Assembly: GCF_000238095.2 (NCBI RefSeq)
Contig: NZ_JH815226.1
Span: 241,255-305,254 of the forward strand
Source of the DNA: Peptoanaerobacter stomatis
GTDB lineage: Bacteria > Bacillota > Clostridia > Peptostreptococcales > Filifactoraceae
Direction of reading: 5' to 3'
DNA length: 64,000 nt
The translations under genes were made by a program, and so were the position numbers. How positions within the stretch are numbered: position 1 is the stretch's first letter; each line of letters opens with the position of its first letter. Under the pieces are notes generated by a model. The model was not told the DNA's origin. It saw only the letters and a program-made list of their open reading frames with translations, and searched no databases. Of the stretch, positions 17,888 to 26,991 are shown piece after piece.

Positions 17888-19924
17888 TTATTCAAATTCT
17901 AATGTTGCTATTTCTTTTAGAGTGTTTATATCATTTACCTTTATTCCATATTCTGAAACCGTATATAGATTATCCCCTATTTGTACGCTACGTTGTATCT
18001 GTCTTTCATAATCGTATACGTCATATTTTGCAGAAGCTTGTTGTTTTTCTGTATAATGAGATATTCTTCCTTTTATATCAAATCCTTTTTCAGATATATC
18101 GTATACATAAACTCCTGAAAATGTAGGAACTATTGGAGATGAATCCAATTTTTTCTCCAATCTTGTAACATACATAGGTATGGCGAATATATTTCGTCTT
18201 TCGTCAAACATAAGTGCTTTATGGTCGTTTTCTATGGCTGAATATGTTCCTTTTGCTCCTATGCTTTCTGTATCTACTTCTTTAGGATTATTAAAATCAC
18301 TTATATCGAATAAAGACATCTTAAAGCCGTCATTAACAACTCTTTCACCTTTATTAGCCGTATTTTGTCCGAATCCTATCAAATAATTGTCCTTATATGG
18401 ATGTAGGTATTCGCTGTATCCAGGTATTTTTAAATATCCAAGCACTTTTAAGTTCTTCGGATTTTTAAGGTCTATTACAAATAAAGGATCAACTTGTTTG
18501 AAAGTTACCAAATAAGCTTTATCTTTTATGAATCTTACTGAGTATATTCTTTCGCCTTTTGCCAAGCCATCCAATTCGGATAGTTTTTTCATATTTTTAT
18601 CATAGCTTGCTACCGCATTTTCGCTTTTATCGTCATATTGATATTTTGTGTATGCTACAAACAGGTTACCATCATTTTCATTCATTGAAAACTGATTTAA
18701 TATACTTCCTTCAAATTCGCAATATCCTGAATAATTGAAGTCCATCTTATCTACAGCTATTTTTTTAATTCCAGTGCCTTCTCTAAATTCATAAGTTTTA
18801 TAATTATATTCATATATAGGTGTAGATATATATATATTATCTGTAGACATATAAATATCTCCAGAACTTCCCATATATAACAGCTCATTGTTATTTTTTG
18901 ACGTTGTTGTTTGCATGGCTGTGATATATGTTATTTCTTCTGACGGATTAAAAGGCATATATATCATCTTTTTCAAATCTATTCCTGTAGAGTCAAATTC
19001 ATATGAAGGGCTTGTATAAAAACCTCTTTTATATAATATATTTGGTGTTTCTTTATATTTTGTATTGAAGTAATCACTTGTTACTGTATATATTATATCG
19101 CCCTTTTTTCTTGATTCATATATAAATCCTTTTGCTGATTTGCTATTTAAAAGCTTAGGCTTTGAAGCATTGGACACATCATATGTATCAACTAATGTCA
19201 CATTTTTATAATTATCATCTTTGTATTCATTATATGCATATATAAGAGACAATTTATTGTTGTCTATATATATATTGTTTAAAGTTTTTCTTTTTTTTGT
19301 TTCTATCTTTGATTTTACTTGCATATTTTTTGTATTGGCATCAACTATGAGCAAATCTCCGTCATTTATACAATAAATATTCTTACCGTCGGTTTTTACT
19401 ATATCAGCTTCGTCCACTCCTTGTGTTTGAACGTTTGTCTTGCTGTAATCGTCACTTCTATTTTCAGATGTTTTTGCACTTTGATTAGAATCGGCAGATT
19501 TTGCTGCTACGCCACTCTCAGCAACAACGCTTTCATCTACTGAATAAAGTGGCATTACAGGTCCCCTATTTCTTTGCAAATACTTTGATATCTTCTTTAA
19601 ATTAGATTCATTTTGCACATATATATTGCCTTCATAATCCGAAATTTTATAATCTGAAACGTCTTTTATTTTCAACTTTTCATCTATTTTTTCAATAGGA
19701 GATATGGCAATTTTTTTGTTATCTATAACATTTACCACAGCGTCATATACATCTCCGTCTTCACTTTCCAACTTCAGATTTTTAGCAATTTCTTCAGCTT
19801 TGCTGTTTTTTAACTCCACCTGTTTCGGAGAGTCGAATATAAAATATACATCTTTACTTTGTCCGTTTGCACCAATCATTCCCATGCACATAAAAGACAA
19901 TACCAATAAAATTATCTTTTTCAT
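17888..19924 (-). CDS. Secreted beta-propeller domain protein (COG4880 type)
   Basis: A 678-residue exported protein. The signal peptide is at residues 1-22 (MKKIILLVLSFMCMGMIGANG). A copper-amine-oxidase-like/unknown N-region follows, with a low-complexity linker near 140-165 and then the conserved TNVQTQGVDEADIVKTDGKNIYCI block. That block starts the 'secreted C-terminal beta-propeller, WD40-like' domain (about 165-678, with repeated strands such as YLVTFKQVDPLFVIDLKNPKNLKVLGYLKIPGYS). Function of this family is not established; surface location inferred. AGGAAGAG lies before the ATG. Single gene with its own terminator. Confidence 0.85.
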   Translation of the reverse strand: MKKIILLVLSFMCMGMIGANGQSKDVYFIFDSPKQVELKNSKAEEIAKNLKLESEDGDVYDAVVNVIDNKKIAISPIEKIDEKLKIKDVSDYKISDYEGNIYVQNESNLKKISKYLQRNRGPVMPLYSVDESVVAESGVAAKSADSNQSAKTSENRSDDYSKTNVQTQGVDEADIVKTDGKNIYCINDGDLLIVDANTKNMQVKSKIETKKRKTLNNIYIDNNKLSLIYAYNEYKDDNYKNVTLVDTYDVSNASKPKLLNSKSAKGFIYESRKKGDIIYTVTSDYFNTKYKETPNILYKRGFYTSPSYEFDSTGIDLKKMIYMPFNPSEEITYITAMQTTTSKNNNELLYMGSSGDIYMSTDNIYISTPIYEYNYKTYEFREGTGIKKIAVDKMDFNYSGYCEFEGSILNQFSMNENDGNLFVAYTKYQYDDKSENAVASYDKNMKKLSELDGLAKGERIYSVRFIKDKAYLVTFKQVDPLFVIDLKNPKNLKVLGYLKIPGYSEYLHPYKDNYLIGFGQNTANKGERVVNDGFKMSLFDISDFNNPKEVDTESIGAKGTYSAIENDHKALMFDERRNIFAIPMYVTRLEKKLDSSPIVPTFSGVYVYDISEKGFDIKGRISHYTEKQQASAKYDVYDYERQIQRSVQIGDNLYTVSEYGIKVNDINTLKEIATLEFE

Positions 19925-20221
19925 CTCTTCCTCCTTATCATAAAATATTATATGATTATTTTTATTAAAAAAACATATCGCTACAGACCATAAAAAATAT
20001 TCTTTTTTAAAACAAATATTAATATAAAGTAAGCATTATATCTTTAACAAATGTTTTCCTAAGTAATATACTACACCTAAAAATCGCTGATGTCCATACA
20101 TTATAATACAATTTAAATCTATTGTAATAATTGTAATACGAAAGAAATTATTGCAATTTTTATTGTACTGAAGTCCATAATATATTATAGTAAATTATAT
20201 TAATTAAATAAGATGATAGTC

Positions 20222-20782
20222 TTACTTCAAAAATTTTCTCGTCTCAAGTCCTTTTATAGAAAATTTTAAAACTTGCTCTTTTTCTCCTGAAAATACAACT
20301 ATTTCAAAATATAACGTACTATCTTTAAATTCAGTCTTAACCTCCCTGATATTTTCTTCTATTATGTTGCTTCCTTGTTCCTTTGAAACATCTTTTATAT
20401 AATTTGCTCCGTTCTTTATGTAATAATCATTCTGTGTATCTAACATTATAGAGCTGTTCTCTTTAACAAACCTTAATTTTTTATCTGAAAATTTATATTT
20501 ATTTCCTGTTCCTTCTTTTGTAAAGGTCTGATAATGCACCATATACTCATCTTTATTGCAATCTATAAAACTTATCCTGTCAGGTTTTAACTCTTTTTTT
20601 ATATAGTATTCCAAATTATCTGATATTTGATTTATCTCTACATCAGCCTCAAATTTTTTCACGCTTTTAAGCGTATACACTGTAATACTCATAAGACTTG
20701 TCATCACAAGCAACAAAAGTGATATAGCACATATTATTTCAATAAGTGTAAATGCCTTTAATCTTCCACGCATAATAATCAT
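20222..20782 (-). CDS. Pseudopilin-like protein with type IV N-terminal methylation motif
   Basis: A 186-residue protein with a prepilin leader MRGRLK|AFTLIEIICAISLLLLVMTSLMS, that is, a short basic leader and the FTLIE motif with Glu at mature position 5, plus one hydrophobic helix. The C-terminal part is polar with strands and is not recognised. Such proteins need a prepilin peptidase and type II/IV assembly ATPase, none of which is nearby. Starts at 20782 (MIIMRG) or 20773 (MRG) are both possible; the second is better spaced from the ACAGGA site. Confidence 0.85.
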   Translation of the reverse strand: MIIMRGRLKAFTLIEIICAISLLLLVMTSLMSITVYTLKSVKKFEADVEINQISDNLEYYIKKELKPDRISFIDCNKDEYMVHYQTFTKEGTGNKYKFSDKKLRFVKENSSIMLDTQNDYYIKNGANYIKDVSKEQGSNIIEENIREVKTEFKDSTLYFEIVVFSGEKEQVLKFSIKGLETRKFLK

Positions 20783-20998
20783 CCTGTAAATTTTTATATT
20801 GTTTAAATCTAAGTTAACGTCTATTTTTAATATGTATTAGAAAATAAGTATATCAAAAGATAATAAATACATCTACAATTTTAAAGCGAATATTTTATAA
20901 TTTTTACATCATTATTATAAATGCTCTTGCTATTTTTCTAATAAACAACTACAATATTTAAGAGTAATTATTATAAAAAATAAAAAAAGGAGAATTAT

Positions 20999-22981
20999 AT
21001 GTCAATAGTACAAAAATCTATAAATGCGATAAGAATATTATCTGCCGATCAAATACAAAAGGCTAACTCAGGTCACCCGGGATTGCCGCTCGGTGCTGCA
21101 CCTATGGCTTATACAATATGGTCTAAAATGAATATTAATCCTAAAAATCCGAAATGGATAAACAGAGACAGATTTGTGTTATCTGCCGGACATGGCTCTG
21201 CAATGCTTTATTCATTACTGCATTTATTCGGATTTGAAGGAATGAGCATAGATGAGCTAAAAAATTTCAGACAATTAAATTCAAAAACTCCCGGACATCC
21301 GGAATATGGACACACTGCAGGAATAGAAGTGTCAACAGGTCCTCTCGGTGCAGGTATGTCAAATGCAGTAGGACTTGCAATTGCAGAACAATATTTAGCA
21401 TCACAATTTAATGAAGACAATTACGATATAATAGACCATTACACATATGTATTGGGTGGAGACGGCTGTATGATGGAAGGCATTACATCTGAGGCTATGT
21501 CACTTGCCGGCACACTCAAATTATCAAAACTTATAGTGTTTTACGATTCAAACAACATAACTATAGAAGGTAATACAGATACAGCATTTACAGAAGACGT
21601 AAAAAAACGATTTGAATCATACGGTTTTCAAATTATAGAAGTAGATGACGGAAATGACATTGATAAAATATCAGCCGCAATAGATGCAGCAAAATCAGAT
21701 AAGCAAAGACCTTCACTAATAATTGTAAAGACAATTATCGGCTATGGCGCAGGAAAAAAACAAGGTACTGCAGGTGTACATGGAGAACCGCTTGGAGAAG
21801 AAGGAGTATCTGTACTTAGACAATCTTTATCATGGGATGAAAATGAGCCTTTCAAAATATCTGATGATATATATACACATTATAAAACTCTTGCGCAAAA
21901 TGGAGAAGAAAAAGAAAATTCTTGGAACAAATTATTCGATGAATATTCTAAAAAATATCCTGATAAAAAATCAAAATGGGATGATTTCTTCTCAGATAAA
22001 TTTGAAAAAGATTTAAATAATAACGAAGATTTTTGGAAATTTGCAGATAAACCGAATGCAACAAGAGCATCAAGCGGAGAGGTTATAAACAAATTAAAAG
22101 ACATTTTCCCTAACTTGCTTGGAGGCTCTGCCGATCTTGCTCCTTCAAACAAAACATTGATGAATAATATAGATTATTTTTCACCTGAAAACAGAGCAGG
22201 ACGCAACATACACTTTGGAGTAAGAGAGCTTGCAATGGGTGGAATAATGAACGGTATAGCAGTTCACAGTTGTCTAAAAATATTTGCAGGAACATTCTTT
22301 GTATTTTCAGATTATATCAAACCAATGATAAGATTGGCGTCTCTTATGGGACTACCTACAACTTATGTGCTTACTCATGACTCTATCGGAGTTGGGGAAG
22401 ACGGTCCTACACATGAGCCTATAGAACAGTTGGCAATGCTCAGAACAATACCTAATATAAACGTATTTAGACCTTGCGATTACACAGAAACAGCATGCGC
22501 TTATTATTCAGCTATGACATCAAAACATACACCTACTGCAATTGCACTTACAAGACAAAACTTAAAACAAATACCTACATCAAGCAAAGAGGCTTTAAAA
22601 GGTGGATATGTAATAAAAAAAGAAAAAGATAATAATATAGATTTGATAATAATTGCAACAGGCTCTGAAGTAGCATTGGCAATTGATGCCGCAGAAAAAT
22701 TAGAACAAGAAAATAAATCAGTAAGAGTTGTGTCAATGCCTTGCACAAATATATTTGACAGACAAGACAGTGAATACAAAAACTCTATATTGCCTAATAA
22801 TGTAAGAGCAAGACTCGCAATAGAAGCCGGAAACACATTGTCTATGAGTAAATATGTAGGCTTGGATGGGAAAGTTATAGGAATAGATACATTCGGTGCA
22901 TCAGCTCCCGCAAATGTATTGTTTAAAGAATTTGGTTTTACAATAGAAAATGTAGTTGAAACTGCAAAAGAACTGTTATAA
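20999..22981 (+). CDS. tkt: Transketolase
   Basis: A 660-residue, full-length thiamine-diphosphate enzyme of the pentose phosphate pathway. It has an N-terminal ANSGHPGLPLGAAPMAY block and the ThDP motif GGDGCMMEG...NNIT (about 154-187). The pyrimidine domain has NIHFGVRELAMGGIMNGIA, THDSIGVGEDGPTHEPIEQLA and FRPCDYTETACAY. The C-terminal domain carries IIATGSEVALA and IGIDTFGASAPA. It transfers C2 ketol units between sugar phosphates in the cytosol. AAAAGGAG lies before the ATG, and a strong terminator follows, so it is monocistronic. Confidence 0.97.
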   Translation: MSIVQKSINAIRILSADQIQKANSGHPGLPLGAAPMAYTIWSKMNINPKNPKWINRDRFVLSAGHGSAMLYSLLHLFGFEGMSIDELKNFRQLNSKTPGHPEYGHTAGIEVSTGPLGAGMSNAVGLAIAEQYLASQFNEDNYDIIDHYTYVLGGDGCMMEGITSEAMSLAGTLKLSKLIVFYDSNNITIEGNTDTAFTEDVKKRFESYGFQIIEVDDGNDIDKISAAIDAAKSDKQRPSLIIVKTIIGYGAGKKQGTAGVHGEPLGEEGVSVLRQSLSWDENEPFKISDDIYTHYKTLAQNGEEKENSWNKLFDEYSKKYPDKKSKWDDFFSDKFEKDLNNNEDFWKFADKPNATRASSGEVINKLKDIFPNLLGGSADLAPSNKTLMNNIDYFSPENRAGRNIHFGVRELAMGGIMNGIAVHSCLKIFAGTFFVFSDYIKPMIRLASLMGLPTTYVLTHDSIGVGEDGPTHEPIEQLAMLRTIPNINVFRPCDYTETACAYYSAMTSKHTPTAIALTRQNLKQIPTSSKEALKGGYVIKKEKDNNIDLIIIATGSEVALAIDAAEKLEQENKSVRVVSMPCTNIFDRQDSEYKNSILPNNVRARLAIEAGNTLSMSKYVGLDGKVIGIDTFGASAPANVLFKEFGFTIENVVETAKELL

Positions 22982-22990
22982 TATTTATAA

Positions 22991-23033
22991 AAAAGTGCCA
23001 TGGATACAGATTATAATGAACCATGGCACTTTT
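22991..23033 (+). terminator. Strong rho-independent terminator of tkt
   Basis: Perfect 13-bp stem AAAAGTGCCATGG / CCATGGCACTTTT with a 17-nt loop followed by TTTT-rich sequence, 10 bp after the stop. Confidence 0.93.
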
Positions 23034-23062
23034 TTTGTTTATATTTTATTAAATTTATTTTT

Positions 23063-23192
23063 ATACTAAAATTCTATAAAATAACGGTGCAAAAGAGAAA
23101 AATAAGATATAATACCTTTCAAAAAAGATATGCTCAAAATTATAACTTTAAGGGATTTTAACATGGTATCTATTTTGTGGAATATTAGTATT
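23063..23192 (+). repeat. Dispersed repeat A, copy 2 (MITE-like)
   Basis: Second copy of the 10181-10312 element. The left end ATACTAAAATTC and the right end (reverse reading ATACTAATATTCC) make a terminal inverted repeat. The interior carries ATAACGGTGCAAAA, AAGATATGCTCAAAA and TAACTTTAAGGGATTT. It abuts repeat B copy 2 on its right. Confidence 0.75.
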
Positions 23193-23290
23193 ATACTATT
23201 TTCTAATAAACTTATACAATTCCATTAATATAAATAGTTTATTTGAAAAATTAATTATTATGTTTTTCCATTATTCTATAAGATTTTATT
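23191..23290 (+). repeat. Dispersed repeat B, copy 2
   Basis: Reads ATACTATTTTCTAATAAA, AATATAAATAGTTTATTTG, AAAAATTAATTATTATG and CATTATTCTATAAGATTTTA. It matches 43745-43831 in the same orientation and 3006-3124 in reverse. Together with repeat A it fills the tkt-arcA spacer. Confidence 0.7.
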
Positions 23291-23316
23291 TTTATACGTT
23301 TTAAATCAGGATAATA

Positions 23317-24546
23317 TTACCAGAGCACTTTATCCCTATTCATCGGCATTGACATACATCTTGGACCGCCTCTTCCTCTTGATAACTCTCCTTCTTTTAA
23401 TATATGAAGTTTTACTCCGGCTTTGTCCAACAACTCATTTATCACCACATTTCTTTCATATACTATTACTTCTCGTGGTGCTATTGCCAATGTGTTATAT
23501 CCGTCTGACCACTGTTCTCTAACTGCATCAAGTATCCCTCTGTTACCTTGTTTTATAAGCTGTATGCCTTTTACTCCAAGTTTTTCTTCCAATACTTGTA
23601 CCAATTCTTTATTTAATAAAGTAGTTTTTATCTCACCGTTTTTGTATTTCAACTCATATATTTCCAGACTTGACTCTATTCCTGGAAATACTGTAAACAA
23701 ATCTCTATCTACCATTGTAAAAACTGTGTCAAGGTGCATACAAGTTCTTTCTCTTGGCAAAACAAGACAAAGAATCGTTTCAAAACCTTCATCGCTTGAC
23801 AATATATTTTTTGCAAAGTTTTCTATTGCTCTTGGTTCTGTACGCTGAGATATTCCTACTGCTATCACTTTTTCAGAAAGCACGATTATATCTCCGCCTT
23901 CCAATGTAAATTTTTCATCTCTGTTATACCAAAAAGAAGGTTTATCATCTTTAAAATAAGGATGATGCTTAAACACCAAATCTCCAAACAATGTCTCTCT
24001 TTGTCTTACTTGTGACCACATATGATTCATACAAACGCCTTTTCCTATAAGAGCAAATGTATCTCTTGTAAAATACAAATTAGGCATAGGATAGGTTGTA
24101 AATATATCTTGAGCCGATACCATTTCTTGTAGACTGTTTACCTTTTCTAAAGCAAGCTCATCTTTTCTTATTCCTTCTATCATTTTATGAATTAAGGTAC
24201 CATTGTCTTTTATTGAGCTTAAAAGTTCTCTTACAAGTTCTAATTCTTTAAGTCCTCTTATATTTGCTTCGCCTATAAAATTTTCTATTAAATCTTTTCT
24301 GATTTCTTCATCTGTAATAGATTCTGCAGCCAAGTCTTCTATATATTTTACATCTACTTTGTTTTGTCTTAATATATTGGCAAATTCATCATGTTCTTTT
24401 TGTGCCGATTTCAAATATGGAACTTCATCAAACAAAAGTTCTTCTCTAAGACTTGGAACTATGTTTTCAAGCTCCATATTAGGTCTGTGAAGTATTATGG
24501 AATTTAACTTTCCTATTTCCGAAAAAACATTAATTGTATTTGACAT
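23317..24546 (-). CDS. arcA: Arginine deiminase
   Basis: Hydrolyses arginine to citrulline and ammonia, the first step of the ATP-yielding arginine deiminase pathway. It has 409 residues, the usual length. The fold is a guanidine-modifying propeller: IGKLNSIILHRPNMELENI at the N-terminus, FTRDTFALIGKG, the catalytic His in CMHLDTVFTMVD, and the catalytic Cys in GRGGPRCMSMPMNR (C397). The start was moved from 24552 to 24546, because GGGAG is 7 nt from the second ATG but abuts the first. arcB, arcC and the arginine/ornithine antiporter are not in the window, so the rest of the pathway must lie elsewhere or be absent. Confidence 0.95.
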   Translation of the reverse strand: MSNTINVFSEIGKLNSIILHRPNMELENIVPSLREELLFDEVPYLKSAQKEHDEFANILRQNKVDVKYIEDLAAESITDEEIRKDLIENFIGEANIRGLKELELVRELLSSIKDNGTLIHKMIEGIRKDELALEKVNSLQEMVSAQDIFTTYPMPNLYFTRDTFALIGKGVCMNHMWSQVRQRETLFGDLVFKHHPYFKDDKPSFWYNRDEKFTLEGGDIIVLSEKVIAVGISQRTEPRAIENFAKNILSSDEGFETILCLVLPRERTCMHLDTVFTMVDRDLFTVFPGIESSLEIYELKYKNGEIKTTLLNKELVQVLEEKLGVKGIQLIKQGNRGILDAVREQWSDGYNTLAIAPREVIVYERNVVINELLDKAGVKLHILKEGELSRGRGGPRCMSMPMNRDKVLW

Positions 24547-24688
24547 TTTCATCTCCCTTTAAATTAATATTTATTTTAATTTGTTCTAAAAGCGTTTAAA
24601 ACGATGCGGACAAAGAGAACTTTAGCTAATGTTCCAATGTTTTACACATCAAAAAAACAACGAAGTCAAACAACATAAACACATGATT

Positions 24689-25357
24689 TTAGAGCAAATT
24701 TATTTTATCTTGTATAGCTTTTTTAGCTAATTTATCTACATATTCATTATATTTAATATTCGTATGTGATTTCACTTTTACAAACTCTATTTTTATTTTT
24801 TGTGACATATCTTCACAAAATTTTCTATACAACTTCGTCAGATTATTATTTGTTTTCCAATTTCCAACAGCCCAGTTTTCAATACCTGTATAATCATAGT
24901 AGATTATAACTTTACTCAAATTATACTCTACTGCTTTTTCAATCACATACATAGACGCTTTTACTTCACCCGCTACATTTCTCATGGATATTAAATCTTG
25001 GTCGTTAGACGCAAATGCAAAATCTTCGCTTACATTATCGTAAAACATCACACCCGCATATGAAAAATATTTTGAACTGTCTTCATAGCTACCATCTATA
25101 TACGCAATCATATCATCTTTTCTCAAATCTTTGAATATATCTTCCTCTTTTGTGTGATACATCTGCTCTTCTTTATCTTTTTGATTTTCCATATCATCAG
25201 AAAAATCATCACAACCCAAAAATTTTTTGGCGTCATCTATATTACTGAATGATTTGAAAACAGCACCTTTATAGCCTGTAACCTTATCTTTACATTCATC
25301 CCACGTCATAAATATACCGGTTTGTCTGCCATTTTTTACTGCATAAAATTTCTGCAT
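24689..25357 (-). CDS. rnhA: Ribonuclease H1 with viroplasmin-type N-domain
   Basis: A 222-residue protein. It has an N-terminal caulimovirus-viroplasmin/RNase H1 hybrid-binding domain (1-49, FYAVKNGRQTGIFMTWDECKD). An acidic linker leads to the RNase H fold from about 80. The catalytic set is D88 (AYIDGS), E131 (GEVKA), D155 (YYDYTG) and D208 (NEYVDKLAKKA). It cuts RNA in RNA:DNA hybrids. AAAGGAA precedes the ATG. Stand-alone gene. Confidence 0.94.
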   Translation of the reverse strand: MQKFYAVKNGRQTGIFMTWDECKDKVTGYKGAVFKSFSNIDDAKKFLGCDDFSDDMENQKDKEEQMYHTKEEDIFKDLRKDDMIAYIDGSYEDSSKYFSYAGVMFYDNVSEDFAFASNDQDLISMRNVAGEVKASMYVIEKAVEYNLSKVIIYYDYTGIENWAVGNWKTNNNLTKLYRKFCEDMSQKIKIEFVKVKSHTNIKYNEYVDKLAKKAIQDKINLL

Positions 25358-25527
25358 TATATTTCCTTTTATTGTAATAAAATATATTAAATTATATTAT
25401 GTTTTTATTTTGATGTTAGAAATACAATTAATTAACGAAAGCTAAAAAATCATTTAGTTAAGATTAATCATATCATTCCTGATACTTATAAAGATTATCA
25501 GTATAAAGTTTTATTGAATTATCAAAC

Positions 25528-26982
25528 TTATTTTAAGTCACTGTTATTAAATATACTCCCTATCAATATAAGCATAGGATATATCTCCAATCTTCCGAAA
25601 ATCATCGAAAAAGAAAGAACTATTTTAGTAAAATCCGAAAAGTCCGAAAAATTACCTGCAGGACCTACCACATCAAAACCCGGCCCTATATTGTTATATG
25701 TTGCAGACACTGCTGAAAATGCTGTAGAAAAATTTGGACTATCAAATGCAACCAATAAAAGCAATACAACAAAAACTAACATATATACAACAAAATAATT
25801 GGCGATGGATGTTATAATATTGCTGTCCAACACCTTACCGTCAAATCTTATGGATACGACTCTATTAGGCTGTACCACTTTTTTTAACTGAGCATAGGAG
25901 GTTTTCATAAGTATGCCTATTCTTGATACTTTTAATCCGCCGGCAGTAGAGCCTGCACACCCTCCTATAAACATCAACACAAGCAATATTATATGTGAAA
26001 AAACAGGCCACTCATTGTAATCAACCGTTGAAAATCCGGTTGTGGTTATTATAGATGATACTTGAAAAAAAGCATCTCTTAATAGTTTCATAGAAAAGCC
26101 GGATTTAATTCCAACATTTATAAATATCGCAAGAATTGCCCAAAAAATTATTTTTATATATATTTTCAATTCTTCAGATTCAAAAATTTTTTTGATATCT
26201 CCAACCATAATCATATAATATAAGTTGAAATTCACACCGAATAAAATCATACCTATTCCGATTACTGTTTCTATATATGGAGAATTGTAATAAGCTACAG
26301 AGGTATTTTTTACACCGAAGCCTCCTGTTCCTGCCGTTCCGAAAGCGTGTAAAGTGGCATCAAACAGATTCATTCCTCCTGCCAATAAAAACAATATCAA
26401 AACTGCTGTCATAACAAGATATATACCATATAATATTCTTGCAGTCAATCTCATTTTGGCGACCAATTTACCAAAAACAGGTCCGGGTACTTCAGCCTTC
26501 ATAACGTGTACCGAATCAAGACCGGTAGACGGTAAAATCGCAAGTGCAAATACCAACACTCCCATTCCACCTATAAGATGGGTAAAACTTCTCCAAAAAA
26601 GCATAGAATGTGAAAGTCCCTCAACATTTCTAAGTATTGAAGAACCTGTTGTTGTAAAACCGCTTGCCGTTTCAAAAAAAGCGTCTGCCAAAGATGGAAT
26701 TTCACCCGACAATACAAATGGCAATGCACCGAAAAATGATAATAAAAGCCAAGACAATGATACTATCACAAAACCGTCTTTTGGTTGCATAGATTTTTTT
26801 TCCGGTTTTTTTATAGTAGTAAGCACACCTATCACAAATAATATAGCCATTACTATCAAAAATCCGTATGTATTGTTCATACCCTCTTTATAAATAAGGC
26901 TTATTACAAAAGGAACGGACAATAAAAGCCCTTCCACTTTCAATATATTTCCAAGCACAAAAATAATAATAGAAAAATTCAT
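25528..26982 (-). CDS. trkH: Trk-type potassium uptake membrane subunit
   Basis: A 484-residue TrkH/KtrB-family ion-conducting subunit with four M1-P-M2-like repeats. Selectivity-type loops include ASGFTTTGSS, AFGTAGTGGFGVKN, SSIITTTGFST and SATYNNIGPG, and membrane helices run throughout. It works with the cytosolic TrkA gating protein encoded 9 bp upstream. TAGAGGATAG precedes the ATG. The pair forms a complete Trk system. Confidence 0.94.
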   Translation of the reverse strand: MNFSIIIFVLGNILKVEGLLLSVPFVISLIYKEGMNNTYGFLIVMAILFVIGVLTTIKKPEKKSMQPKDGFVIVSLSWLLLSFFGALPFVLSGEIPSLADAFFETASGFTTTGSSILRNVEGLSHSMLFWRSFTHLIGGMGVLVFALAILPSTGLDSVHVMKAEVPGPVFGKLVAKMRLTARILYGIYLVMTAVLILFLLAGGMNLFDATLHAFGTAGTGGFGVKNTSVAYYNSPYIETVIGIGMILFGVNFNLYYMIMVGDIKKIFESEELKIYIKIIFWAILAIFINVGIKSGFSMKLLRDAFFQVSSIITTTGFSTVDYNEWPVFSHIILLVLMFIGGCAGSTAGGLKVSRIGILMKTSYAQLKKVVQPNRVVSIRFDGKVLDSNIITSIANYFVVYMLVFVVLLLLVAFDSPNFSTAFSAVSATYNNIGPGFDVVGPAGNFSDFSDFTKIVLSFSMIFGRLEIYPMLILIGSIFNNSDLK

Positions 26983-26991
26983 AACTATCCT

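Noticed and set aside
23063..23290. Intact insertion sequence between tkt and arcA
   Set aside because: No transposase frame of any length; only short repeats with inverted ends.
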